This document shows positions 1 through 12,200 of a DNA stretch of 64,000 nucleotides, in pieces (the stretch's first letter is position 1; the number at the start of each line of letters is the position of its first letter). The stretch spans positions 12,466,980 to 12,530,979 of the forward strand of contig OZ037771.1 in assembly GCA_964035545.1 (NCBI GenBank), in the 5' to 3' direction. The DNA is from Bugula neritina. Lineage: Eukaryota > Bryozoa > Gymnolaemata > Cheilostomatida > Bugulidae. Under the pieces are notes generated by a model. That model did not search any database and was not told the DNA's origin. It saw only the letters and a list, made by a program, of their open reading frames with translations. Both the position numbers and the translations under genes were made by a program.

Positions 1-149
1 CTGAATAGCTGCTTGAAACATGTCATATAATAAATAGAAACAGTTACGTTCTGTATCAGTGATTAAGGAAACTCAGCCAATCAAATTCATCGTACCATTT
101 AACTTAAAAAAGATACTTGTCTAGGTTATAATGGCAATTGCTTCTAATT

Positions 150-2365
150 GGATGGAATTTACATGGTCGAGTTCAAAAGTCTTATATGGGTCGTACCTAC
201 TCAACAAGAACTTTGTTACATTTTATTATGTAGAGTTGTCACACTATGACTGCCTATGCCATATAATTTCACTAAAGTATGTTTTATATAAAAATATGCA
301 GCTACAGACTTTTCTATTGGGTGATTTCTTGTTTGCAGTGCAGCCTACCGGCTCTATAGCAATCAGCACGGCCCCGAATCTACCTGCCAGGTACCTGTTC
401 TGTTTCCGTCTGGTAAACGGAGACGGTGGTGTCAGTCAGTTGAAGTACGTGAAGGCGTGTCTGCAGCAGTGCAGTAAAATGAGAGTAAGATCTGCAGCAT
501 TTCCTGCCCTGGGCACAGGTAGGCCAATCAGAAAGCAGCTCTACTTATTAGTTGTGTTTCAGAGACGTCTTCCATGTATTTGTTGTTTTAAATATTTCAA
601 CGAAGATTTTTGAAGTATAGCTGAAATATTTGCCACTAAAGGCCTATTTGAGTCTATTATCACAGGCTGTGCATCTTTCTTGAGGCAACATTCAATTATC
701 TTTTGCTAACTTCAATTGCAACAGATTTTTGCCCAAAGTAAAAAGACAGTGCTGTTTTGTTCATATAATATTAGTTAATGATTTGGTATACCGACTGCAA
801 TAAATTATTCACACCAGCTATCCCCTCAGACACACTTTGCCGTAACGTCAAATGTCAGCAATTTTTGACAATGCTCAGGCTGACCATACGATGTGGTACG
901 TCAGGGTCATGCACTGCTTGATTAAAAACACGTCGGTCTTCTATTTGAAAAGGAGGCATTCGCATCACTCATGGCCTATAATTGTCCAATGAAGTGTCAT
1001 AAATCTTACCCAATAGCAGACTTTGAGAACTTCAGCCCGAACATTTTAAAAATGGCTGACATTACGGAAAAGTTTATCTGAGGGGTGTGCGATGCACACA
1101 ACTTTAGCAGAAATGTGAGGGGAGAAAAATATGTTTTAGAGTTGTTTTATTAACACATTAGAGAAGTGAAAACTGAAAACACATACTTCTTATTAGTATT
1201 AGATTTACCATTATGATGCAGGTAACTATGGGATGTCTGCAAAATTGATGTCTACGGTTCTCATCAAAGGTATAGTAGAGTACATGAGTGGCCAATCTCA
1301 CAGCTCTCTAGAGATCATTGACATAGTGATCTATGACCAGCACCTTCTGGACGACTATTCCACCAGTATGAAAAAGGCAACGACTACGTCAGTGCTTAGA
1401 GACTCTGGTCGATTCATCTCTCGAACTCCAATGGCTGTCGTGGAAAATGTATATCAAGTACCGAAGAAGACTAATTCACCACAAAACTGACCATCAATTT
1501 GATTTTCTGTATTTTCTTGTACTTTTAAATTAAAAACCTACACTCGGTTGATTTATACTACGCTCTTGATTTTGTTATCCGGTTTATTAAGTATATTTTT
1601 ATTACAATTGAATTTATATATCAATTCTATCTAAAAGCTTATGGTGTTTAAAGTATTTTTCGTGTTGTCATTCAAAATAATTTGTTTTTCAAATAATTCT
1701 GAAATTAACAACCTATGATTGGCTAATTGTAAATGGCCTTTTTAAATGTAAGAGATGGCTGCCGCTGTAGGTCAAAGATTATGCATGGCTTGTTTTAGAA
1801 AAACAAACCATTTTAAATCTCTTATTTAAAATTGATATTTTTTTTAATTGAGTATGTGCAATATACTGCAAAGTGATATTTATATTTTAGTACCTATATA
1901 CACGTTTAATTTTACTACATTGAATTAATGATTCCACTATGTTGTACCCAATTGACTTTCACCAGTTTGAAATTATATTGTTGTCAACGGTTGATATTTT
2001 GCACCTATATTCATAATAATATATATTTGTATAAAACTAAGTGTAATCGATATTCTGTTGATTTGAAAGAAGATTTTTCCCAAATACTGACCTTGCCTTG
2101 ACAGTATTTCACTTGAAAACACTTGTTCTTTCCAGTCTTCTAGTTTCTTCCCCTTCTGTATTTGGTTTCCTAGGTAGACTTTAGAATTTGAGTATTATCA
2201 ATTTATTCAACATTTTGACTTAAAGAAAGTATACTATGCTTACATAATTTAAGAGCACTCCTGCATTAATTCGTTGGACTTTACATGGCCAATTTCAGAA
2301 GGAATAAGTGGGTCATATTTGATAAACAGAAACTTCTGTTATGTAGAGTTGTCACACCATGACTC
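150..2365 (+). repeat. Local non-coding duplication flanking the macro gene fragment
   Basis: About 100-190 bp around 150-245 recurs around 2270-2365. Shared landmarks are 'TTTACATGG' followed by 'TATGTAGAGTTGTCACAC', and a downstream 'AGATGCAGCTGCA'-like stretch. The first copy lies in the intron before the 339 exon, the second lies past the stop. It looks like a leftover of tandem duplication of macro-gene sequence. No macro-domain motif is seen in it. Confidence 0.55.
339..1490 (+). CDS. Macro-domain protein, C-terminal two exons (5' part outside window)
   Basis: Two exons, 339-518 and 1222-1490, joined by a phase-1 intron, encode the C-terminal half of a macro (ADP-ribose-binding) domain and end at a TAA-bounded tail. 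Visible landmarks are the central strand 'ISTAPNLPARY', the 'FPALGTG' phosphate-loop motif just before the intron and 'SLEIIDIVIYD', the last strand. Exon 1 enters in phase 1, so the start, first strands and any other domains lie left of position 1. The first exon is exactly 180 nt, like its counterpart at 46040-46219, and both intron phases match, so the two genes are paralogs. PARP14-like macro domains bind ADP-ribose or ADP-ribosylated protein. Whether this one does cannot be judged without the missing N-terminal loop. It could instead be the end of a larger multi-macro protein. Confidence 0.75.
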
Positions 2366-2735
2366 GATCAGTAGCTTGTCATTATGTGAAAAGATGCAGC
2401 TGCACCGTATTCTAGTATTATGCCATGTATATTGTTTGAGGTACAACTTATCAGCTCTATAATATATAGCAATCACACCCCTCCTATATATACACTTTCT
2501 ATCAACCAGTTAAATTTAGCTCTACTCATTCATAATATAATGAAAACCAGCATTTCTGTTTATTTCTGGTGATCATGATTTCACACTTTTGAACAAGAAA
2601 TAGCTATTTTAACACTTGGTATTTACAATTAGATTAGTTACAGTTTTCTCTGCTGTTGCATGACAGCATGCAGTTTTAATTCTTATTGTGAAGGTTGATT
2701 TTTCAGCTTTACACTTGTAAAATAATTTTGCCACA

Positions 2736-2812
2736 ACTGGTATTCGAACCCGAGACCTCTGGCTTGCAAGCAAGTGTGATAACCATTACACTATGGAGAC
2801 ATTGGGTAAACT
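2736..2812 (-). mobile_element. tRNA-like SINE head (second family)
   Basis: Read on the minus strand, an A-box-like 'TAGTGTAATGGTTATCAC' and a B-box 'GGTTCGAAT' are spaced as in a tRNA. The acceptor stem does not pair, so this is a SINE head or tRNA pseudogene rather than a working tRNA. Related heads occur at 29809-29882 and 30013-30097. Confidence 0.55.
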
Positions 2813-3029
2813 CAACCCTACAACACTTATATTCTAATTATAAGCTGAAGTTACCTCGCAGCCAAGTCAAGACACAAGTCCCAGAGCTAAACTTAAGGCT
2901 ACAATATAGCATTACTTGGTGAGTTGAACAAAAAAATAGAAACTTTCTCAGGCATTATTTACTTCATTATTACAGCTCTCACAGATAGATAAAGAGCAAA
3001 TAAAAGGTTTCTGAAATGCTTACAATAAC

Positions 3030-3035
3030 TTTATT
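3030..3035 (-). promoter_or_regulatory. Candidate poly(A) signal AATAAA
   Basis: AATAAA on the minus strand about 200 bp after the stop codon of the MAM/ShKT gene. The position is plausible, but the hexamer is common in AT-rich DNA. Confidence 0.35.
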
Positions 3036-3049
3036 CAAAATCTGCTTAT

Positions 3050-3077
3050 AGACAGACAGACAGACAGACAGACAGAC
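3050..3077. repeat. (GACA)n microsatellite
   Basis: Seven perfect GACA-type units between the macro gene fragment and the MAM/ShKT gene. Confidence 0.85.
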
Positions 3078-3238
3078 TATTTACTGAAATAGACTGTCTA
3101 TTTTACTGAAATACAATATTTGTCAAACTTCAAGAGTATAAAAACAGTTGCAGTACAAACTTACTTGTCATGAAACATAAATATATTTCATTTAAATGTG
3201 AAATTTGTTATATTAAGATTGAAAATATTATATGCAAG

Positions 3239-6200
3239 TTAAAACTTGATATAAGTATATTTCTTTACAATAGAGACAATTTCTACATAGCTCGAGCTCC
3301 AGGGGACTTTACTGGAGTGCGGAGGGGCAGTTGAGCTTTGAGTAGATTTGCTCTTCGCTGGTAGTGTAGTTGGTAAGATCTCAGCTGAAACTGCTGTAAA
3401 AGGTTAAACATCAATAATTGATTAATTCTATAAAAAATAATAAATTAGATTTTAAATGGTTTTACCAGAAAATTCAAGGAATCAGTAAATATATATTTTG
3501 GGAAGCTTATATAGTTTATTTAAAATTACAGTCTGTGTTGAAACATCAGAAAGTACAGTTAGGCAAAAACATGTAATTATATGTGTTACAAGTAACGAAC
3601 AATTAGCTTCATTCATTCATTCATTCATTACTTGTGTTTTAACTGGAAGTACATATTCATAAATATATAATTTTCACCAAAATTGCAACACTTTACTACC
3701 TTAAGTATAATATAAAATTTGCAGGCATTTAATGTATGTTGATATATTTGTTTGGCAATGCACACAAAATTTAAGCATTGTTGTTTTTCTATATTGAGTT
3801 GTTAGTGTCAAAATATTCATGGCCGTTCCTAAGTTTAGTAGAGTTTAGGGGAATTTTGCTATAGATCATTTAAGATAGTCTGGCTTCATTTTAAAATGTC
3901 TTTCGATGCATAGTACTGCAATGTATGTATATATAGTGCCTTCTTTGATATTTCAAAGGGCTATATATATAGTCACAATAGTTGGGTTACATAGTTACAG
4001 AAAATTTCTATTTAATCACTAACTTAGTATAATTTTATACAGCCTTGGTCTAGGGGTTAGAGCGTTTGCCTAGTAAACACGAAGTCATGGGTGCAAACCC
4101 TGACAAAGGCCATTGGTGATGTAAGGAAGAGCATCCAGTCATAATTGCTCCTGTGCCTCATTTTAAATAAGTCCTTAGTCCGCTCTAACAAAAACCCTTT
4201 CTATCAGGGGTTTCTCACAGGGATAGTGACTATAAACCTGCATGAGTTTTTTTTTAGTATAATTTTATGCATTGCAAATTTGAATGTTAAAAACAGGTCA
4301 AAAATAATAATATCATAATTGAATCAAATACACAGCCTCATCAACAAACTAATAAATGTTTGCAACTGAAATCCAATCGCTGAACTGGAAAAACTAAACT
4401 TATTCATTGAGAATAGTTTTTTGTTTTTTTCCCAATTTCCAGGACTTTGTAAGGCGCCAAATAAGGTTATTTATGAAATTTACTTACTTTTTAAGTGGGG
4501 AAATTTTAAAACCAACAACAACAAAAATCTAAGTACATATAAATTTAATAAAATACAGATAAATTGACAGCCTAATTGGTAAAACCATTGAATACAATTA
4601 TTTATATAAACATAAAAAGTTTTCAAAATATAAAGAGATCTTGCATATAAAAACACAATAGAATGATACAGCTTATATTTGAATGAATTGTTAATGGTGT
4701 AAGAGAGTGAGGGATATGGGATAAACATGCATGAACAAACTGAATTTTGATTATGGAATAAAATGTTGTAAATTGCCACAACAAGTTGCAAAAAGCTTCT
4801 TTTGTTAAAGTCAAGCATAGATTTAGGAACTGAGATATGAATTCATGCATTTCCCTTTCAGTTATTTAATTTGACCAGCAAATTGTAAGTTTATGCTGTG
4901 CATTTCTCACATATTATAGTTTTACCTGGTTTGGTAGAGCTCAATGGCACTGTAGATGGAGTTGTTGTAGATGTTGCAGTAGAGGTTGTTGGCATAGGTG
5001 CTGCGATTGGCTGAGAAGTTATAGTTTGAGTTGGTTCAGGGAAACCTGAGAATGATTTGAATTTTATTTTACAAAAAGAGAGATTGTAAGTGTGTTGACT
5101 CCCAAAATATTAGAAATGAGACTAAAAACATTGCAAAATTGCAGAGTTACAATCTTAATATAATACTGATTCACTTAATCAATTAACATACATGATATTA
5201 TGCTAGTTCAATAACTTGTTAACTGCAATAATAGTCTCGGAATGTTTATATTAGGAGCAAAATTAGCTCAAGATAGTTAAAGCAGTTTTGAATTAAGTCA
5301 TAAAAATATAATTCTAACAGAAACTTCTTAAATCTTAGCAAATTATTTTTTGAAAGATGAAGTTTGGTGTGTTTAATTTTGGTGCTGCCATGCAGTATTT
5401 TGTGCTTGTTGTACTGCAGTTTTTTATGAAAACATGTTTACAAATTGCATGCTTAGATTACTATTAACCACGGTTTTTATAAACACCTGATTTATATTTA
5501 GATGATTTTTAAAATATAATCAGTTTTGTTAAGAAATGCCGTATTTTAAAGTTAAGAATTTTTTCACAGAGATTATGAACCAATGTGTGGTATGACCCTG
5601 AAGCTCTCTTTGTCCTATGAGATATTGTATGAAAGTGTCCTTGCCTTGAACGCATCTGTATACAGAAGCTATCTTTGACCTAAAGGATAGTTGCGATGCA
5701 CCTCCAGGAGAAGGCAACTTTTATTACTTGAAGACTCGCTATACAATTATAACTGGGATATCATGAATAAACAGTGTATTCGTGAGTTGATCTTTTAACG
5801 AGCTGCATCCTTGGCATTTATCACACTACTTTATGTTGTGCACTTTTCAGATGGTATAGTTTTACCTGTTGTGGTAGAGCTCAATGGCACTGTAGATGGA
5901 GTTGTGGTAGGTGTTGCGGTAGAGGTTGTTGGTGCATGTGTTGTGATTGGCTGAGAAGCGGTAGTTTGATTTGGTTTAGAGAAACCTGTCGGCATATATA
6001 ATCAATTGAGTTAAATATTTTAAAAGAAAGGACTGTAGATGTGTTATAATGGACCTTCACAATATCAAAGATGACCAAAAAGATTCCAACAATGCAGACA
6101 CTAAGAGGCTGGCTATTTACACATGCCTATTTCTGAACACTTAGAATTTTATTGCAGTTTAAAGAACATAATGTAATGAGCAAATACTGAGTGTCAGACT

Positions 6201-9200
6201 AAACTTGCACTTATTTCTAAAGATACACCATATTTTAAGATTTATAAATCCCCAATGGTTAAAGCTATGTGAATTAGACTTAATTATCATACTATTCTGT
6301 AGCATGGTTGTATGAGTTTGGTTGTTGGTAACAGCAAATGTATTTAAATTGGTGGTTCTTTGATATGTGGTGTTTGATGGTATGGTGGCTGTTGTTGTAG
6401 GTATATCTGTAGTGATTGTAGTTGACGACTCTGGTGTAGTAGTAAACATTTCTGTTGATGTTGTGGGATGTGTTGCTTTGTTCACTTTCAGATCTGAATA
6501 GAATATAAACACTTCATAATGCAGTGTTTGTCCCCTATATAGCTGTATACTACAGTATTTGGTTTTTATAGAATTCTCTTTGAGCTTCATTATTGGTTAA
6601 TTCTCTGCTGCAAAACTTAGGTTTGAAGGCTGTTTTCTCAGTAAAAGTTATTGTGCAATGCAAGTTGATTTATCTATAATGTATATCAGCTATAGTACAT
6701 AGATAGATAGATATATGACAAGCAAATAAATATCATACCGCTAAATGTTACATCAACTGCATGGATAAAAATCAGTACAGGAAATGTGTTTGCTGTGAGA
6801 AAGTAGATTCTATAAATACTCAACACTGACTGTAATCTGATGCTGAGCAAAGTGTCCAGCACTCACCACATCCAACAAACTTTATGTCATCAACAGCAAT
6901 ATATGAGTGCATGTCTAATCCACTGACTCCTTCAAATACCACCTGGAAATAGTGTCATGTTGTGATAGAATTGTGGGTTTGAATGTAGCTAGTTGCCTTG
7001 CATGCTCGTTATGAAGAACAGGTCGAGAAATTGAGTATAAATTACGGTAGCTTTATTGTGTAGAATAATATAATAGGTCTGCATCCAGCGAGCTCCAGTA
7101 GTAGACTGAACTACTCTGGAACTCGCTGGCTTTTATATACAAGCAAGACAAAGACATTCCTTTGTTGCCGAGATCGGAGACCCGAAGTGCCGAATATCGG
7201 CACCTCGAGAATCCGAAATGCCGAATTGTCATCTCGGCACTTCGGTAGTCCGATATGCCGATTCTCAGCATATCGGTGTTTCGGAAGACCGAAGTGCCAA
7301 TCTCGGCAACCAAGGACACACACACACATAGTATAAATCCATAACAATGTTACACTCACTTTGGGACATTTTCTCAATGTCACAAGCATTTTCACATGCA
7401 TTGCATTTTTCCTAACGACACTCTTAGATTTTTATACACTAAAAATGTTACATTTTGGTTTATATTACTTTTGTTGTCGGACTACTTAAAAGCTCTTGGC
7501 AATGTTTTTATTGATAGAAATTTGACGTAACAAACATAGTTTTCGACGTGTGCGAGCACAAAAAACATGCGACAAAGTCTAATTTGTACAGGTATCATCA
7601 AACCTTACATACGATTATAGTGAAGTTTGAGCAGGCAGTTTACCCAATATAACAAACAGATTAGTTGTGTGTGTGTGTAGCTGAGCAGAATAACTTGAGC
7701 TGTTTATTATCAAGAGATACGTGATAATTTACATGATATACAAAACATACACTTGGTGCATTATGTGTCATTGCTATATATAAACTTATTCAATGTACCT
7801 GAAAGTCTCTTTGCGTATGAGTGCTTATGTCAATGTCGGCCTTGTACCATCTGTCATCACTTGGAGCTCGTAAATGGAACACAGGTTTACCAAGGTTGTC
7901 CAGGTTACTGGTTACGTACACTTTAAAGTTCTCTATAATTTATTGTTTAACATTGAGTGACATAACTAATAGTAAGCTGCACAACATTCGTTGTCTATGG
8001 AGGACGTCAATATTTTATTAGCGAAACTCTGTTAGGCTTAATGGATACATAATAATATCAATTGGTTGTTATTGAACCCATTTAACAAATTATTTCCATA
8101 TAATTTACGAATTTGGATTGGTGCAATCTTTCAACTATTACCAATGTAAAGTGTTTTGTCATATTTGTGTCAACTGCATGTTATTAGAATTTTTGATTCG
8201 AAAATTTTAATTGCAATTCATTAATGTTTTAAACAATATGTAAAGTGAAATAAAACTGATGTCAAAGATGAACATTTTGATTCATGACAAAACCAGTGTT
8301 CCGCTTTCAATTGTAGCCAACACCTTTTATACTAATCTGAACCATGACCTATTTTCTTTTTACTATTATGATTACAAGATAACAAATTTGTAATAAAATT
8401 CCTGCGTTAACTTTGTACAGGCTGACAATAAAAAGAATACGTTTATTGATATTGGGCAATCACAAATACTAGTTCAATATAATGCTTTTCTTAATTCATT
8501 ATTTTATACTTTACTACTTACGACAATTGAAGCCACACACTTTGGCGCAGTTTCTTTTCATGTAACTTGCAAAATTTACGCAGGTAGTCTCTTTGGTCTG
8601 CTCCCACGCGTTGCATGCTGCATCACCTTGATCATTCTTGCAATTAACTAAACAGTAAACAGGCATGCGTATTTAGTCATATCTAAGAACAATTATGCAC
8701 TATCAATAATAAAATAAAATATGCATTTATATGAAACAAATGGTGATTGATACGAGGAGATATATTCCAAAAACTGCTAGCAAGTTGTTACTTTTTTATT
8801 CATAGAATAATTTAAGATTCTATTAGTCTATGTTTATTTTTGAATTTAAAAGAGTGCAACTCAAAGTTTTTGGATCTGATGAATTTCATTTAACAAAAAC
8901 CAAGGTAGAGTGAATGACATGCAAATACAATATGAAGTTTGAGCAATGATTCAATAGTAGCCAGGGTTGTGCTTATGGCTGATAAATTAGATGACCGGAT
9001 ATTTTGAAATCATCTTCTTTTAAGAAAAGACAACTTCATATGGATTGACCATGTAACCAGCGCAATAATTTATTTGATGTATAGAAACATGGAGAGCTAC
9101 AAGCCTTCCTTCAGACTCAATTTTATGCTTTTCACACACATTATACTCATGTAATATAGACACGTAGTCTTTGTCTTGGCTCTACAGTAAAATGCTTGAC

Positions 9201-12200
9201 ATCTTACAAAGCTTGGTGCACATAGTGTGAAGGGTTTCTGTGATTATAATTTATAAAGCATTATGCCCAATGCTGTGTATTGATTAACTAAGGCAGCAGC
9301 CATAGTCTGGTTCAAAGTTGGAGTCCTGTTTAGTATGACTGAGGTCATTGCCATCAGTGATGACAGGAAAAGCATGTGGTCATATAATATCTTTCTACAT
9401 ACAGAGGAAAATAGTTTCTAATTGAATACAATATACTTACAGAAAGTAGGGAGCAGCCGTGGTCTAGAGGTTAGAATGTTTGCTTAGTGAACATGAAGTC
9501 ATGGGTTCAATCCCGGACAAAAAACATTGGTGATGTTAAGAAGAGCATCATGTCATAATTACTCTTGTGCCTCAGCTAAATAAGTTCTTAGGCTGATTTA
9601 ACAAAAAAAGCCTCCCACGATCAGGGGTTTTCTCACAAAGATGGTGACTATAAACTTGCGTAAGTTTATATACTTACAGAAAGTAGGGGAATAAGTATTG
9701 TACTTGAAGGTAAGATGACAGTTTGGGCTGATAGTAAATTGGTCTATTATTGGAGATGTAAAAGTAGCCTTTTCAGTTTTTCCTCGTTGTGTAACAGACA
9801 TGACAGCAAAACTTCCTGAAAAAGCCAACCATGAAAAGCATACATGTTTCAGACAAGATCTATAACAGGTGTAGAGCAATGTATGTGAGGGAGGTAAGGA
9901 TTTTACCAGTAGAAGAGTTAGAAGCATCAACTGATGGTCCAGTTCCTAAACTTGGGTTTCCATCGCTACCAATATCCCAGTTCCAGTAGTATGACTGACT
10001 GGTCCAACCACACGGAGAGCCTTGCTCAAAGTCACAATCATACATGTCTGTAAGATAGAGAAACCTAGTAGTTTGGAGTCAGTTAAAGAGGTAGGTGCAG
10101 CAATGGGGAAGTTTTTCTACTACTGCTTTTAAATGCAGCTACATGATACAATTGGTTAAGGTTAATAATCAAGTAAAAGATTTTAAAGAAGTGAGAAACG
10201 TGACTGAGCTACTAAGAAAACATAGTAACCATAGTAACCATAGTAACCATAGTAACCACTATTAACAACTTCCCATTAACAACGTCCATTATACACTCTT
10301 TCAATCAACTGGTGTTACTTATAGTGTAAGATTCTCTCAATAGATCATGTAAAGAAGTTGATAACAGAGAAAAACTTTAACTTGATAGTTTTTGTTAGAG
10401 TTGGGTCACATTAGATGAATTTTCTTGTACAAACCAAAAGAGGTGAACTTTGATGTGAGAGTTATAACCAATCATACACAATACACAGCCAGCTAAAGAG
10501 GAATTTTACTAGCTAACAATATTTGCATTTAAATTTAGTGCTCCGCTACACCGCTTTTGTTTACAGAGTTACGTCTGCTGCGGTGCAGGTCTATTGAGAG
10601 TGTAATTAATAAAAGTGCTTTGAAAATGGAAAACTATAAATTGCTAAAAATTAAAAGTGAAAGCAAAAACTGGGCTTTCTAAGAGTAATTAGTTCCAATC
10701 GGACCAAATTTGCAGATACTTTCCAAATTGGCTATCAAGCATGTTCGCTGCATTATTTCGTATTCGTGGATTTTTTTCAATGTGTCCGATGCAACCTCAA
10801 ACTTATAGAATTTGTACTCTGGTAAAATTCTACTAGTCTGTAAATTAGGTGAATAGGTAAAGGTGGCACATTTGTGAGACATGCCGAGGAGTGTTGTCTA
10901 AGTAAATCAATGCAAAGACAAACTAAACTTTGAAGTTATCTTTGAAACTTTTCCACGTAGCCACAAAAGTCTGTAGAGGGCCTATCACTTTCAACATAAA
11001 TGTTCGAAACCACACTATAATGTGACTCAGTTAGAGTAATAAAACGGATGGCTGAATAAACCCTACAAATTGCCTACGGAGAAATACCATTATCATGTGT
11101 CACCTGAGTCTATACTGTGCACTTTTCAGATGGTATAGTTTTACCTGGTTTGGTAGAGCTCAATGGCACTGTAGATAGAACTGTTGCAGATGTTACATTA
11201 GAGGTTGTTGGTGCTGGTGTTGTGATTGGCTCAGAAGTGGTAGTTTGATTTGGTTCAGAGAAACCTGTCGGCATATATGATAATTGAGTTGTATTTTGAA
11301 AGAAAATACTGTGTAGATGTGTTATAATGGAGTTCTAAAATATCGGAGAAAATGATTCTAGCAATGCAGACACATAATGTTAAAATATTAGGATTTTTCA
11401 AGTTTAAACATAAGATACTGACTCACGCCTATATCTATTTCTGAACATTTCAGAATTCATTGTAGGTTAAAGAACGTAATTAGGTAATACTGATTGCATG
11501 GCAGACTAAACATGTTCTTATTTCTAAAGATACACCTTATTTGAGATTGTAATATTGTGGTTAAAGCTGCAGGACATAGAATTAAGAATCATACTATTCT
11601 GCAGCATGGTTGTATGGGTTTGGTTGTTGGTAACAGCGAATGTATTCAAATTAGTGGTTCTTTGATATGTGGTGTTTGATGGTATGGTGGCTGTTGTTGT
11701 AGGTATATCTGTAGTGATTGTAGTAGGTGACTCTGGTGTAATAGTAAACATTTTTGTTGATGTTGTGAGAAGTGTTGTTTTGTGTATTTGCAGATCTTGC
11801 ATATAGGTAATATAAACACTTTATAATGCAGTATTTGTCTCCTATATAGCTCTATACTAGAACGTATTTGGTTTTTATAGAATTCTCTTTGAGCTTCATT
11901 ATTTATTAATTCTTTACTGCAAAGCATGACTTTCAAGACTGTTATCTCAGTAAAAATTATTGTGAACTGTTAACTTTTTTGTGTTCGCTATGCCAATAAA
12001 GACATATAAGTATGCATAGCAAGCTAACACATATATGATCCTATTAAATGTTACATTAATAGATAAAGGTACAAAACAGCACAGAAAATATCTTTGATGT
12101 AGGCAAGTTTCTTCTAAAACTGACAACACAGCAAAATAATTTTTTGAAAGATTTTTGAGTCACAAGAAAAAGCTGCAGAAGATTTATTACTTTCACTATG

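Larger units (their letters stand above)
1491..3238. other. Intergenic, convergent ends of two genes
   Basis: AT-rich spacer between the macro fragment (+) and the MAM/ShKT gene (-). It holds the second copy of the duplication at about 2270-2365, a tRNA-like SINE head at 2736-2812, a GACA microsatellite at 3050-3077 and a candidate poly(A) signal for the minus-strand gene. No other coding signal was seen. Confidence 0.6.

Noticed and set aside
2736-2812. Functional tRNA gene
   Set aside because: A and B boxes are visible but the acceptor and T stems do not pair; similar heads at 29809 and 30013 point to SINEs.
6159-6590. Separate intronless gene for a Thr-rich protein (also 11524-11802)
   Set aside because: The core is explained as the M2 exon of the MAM/ShKT gene with GT donor after AAT A; the extension is intron read-through.
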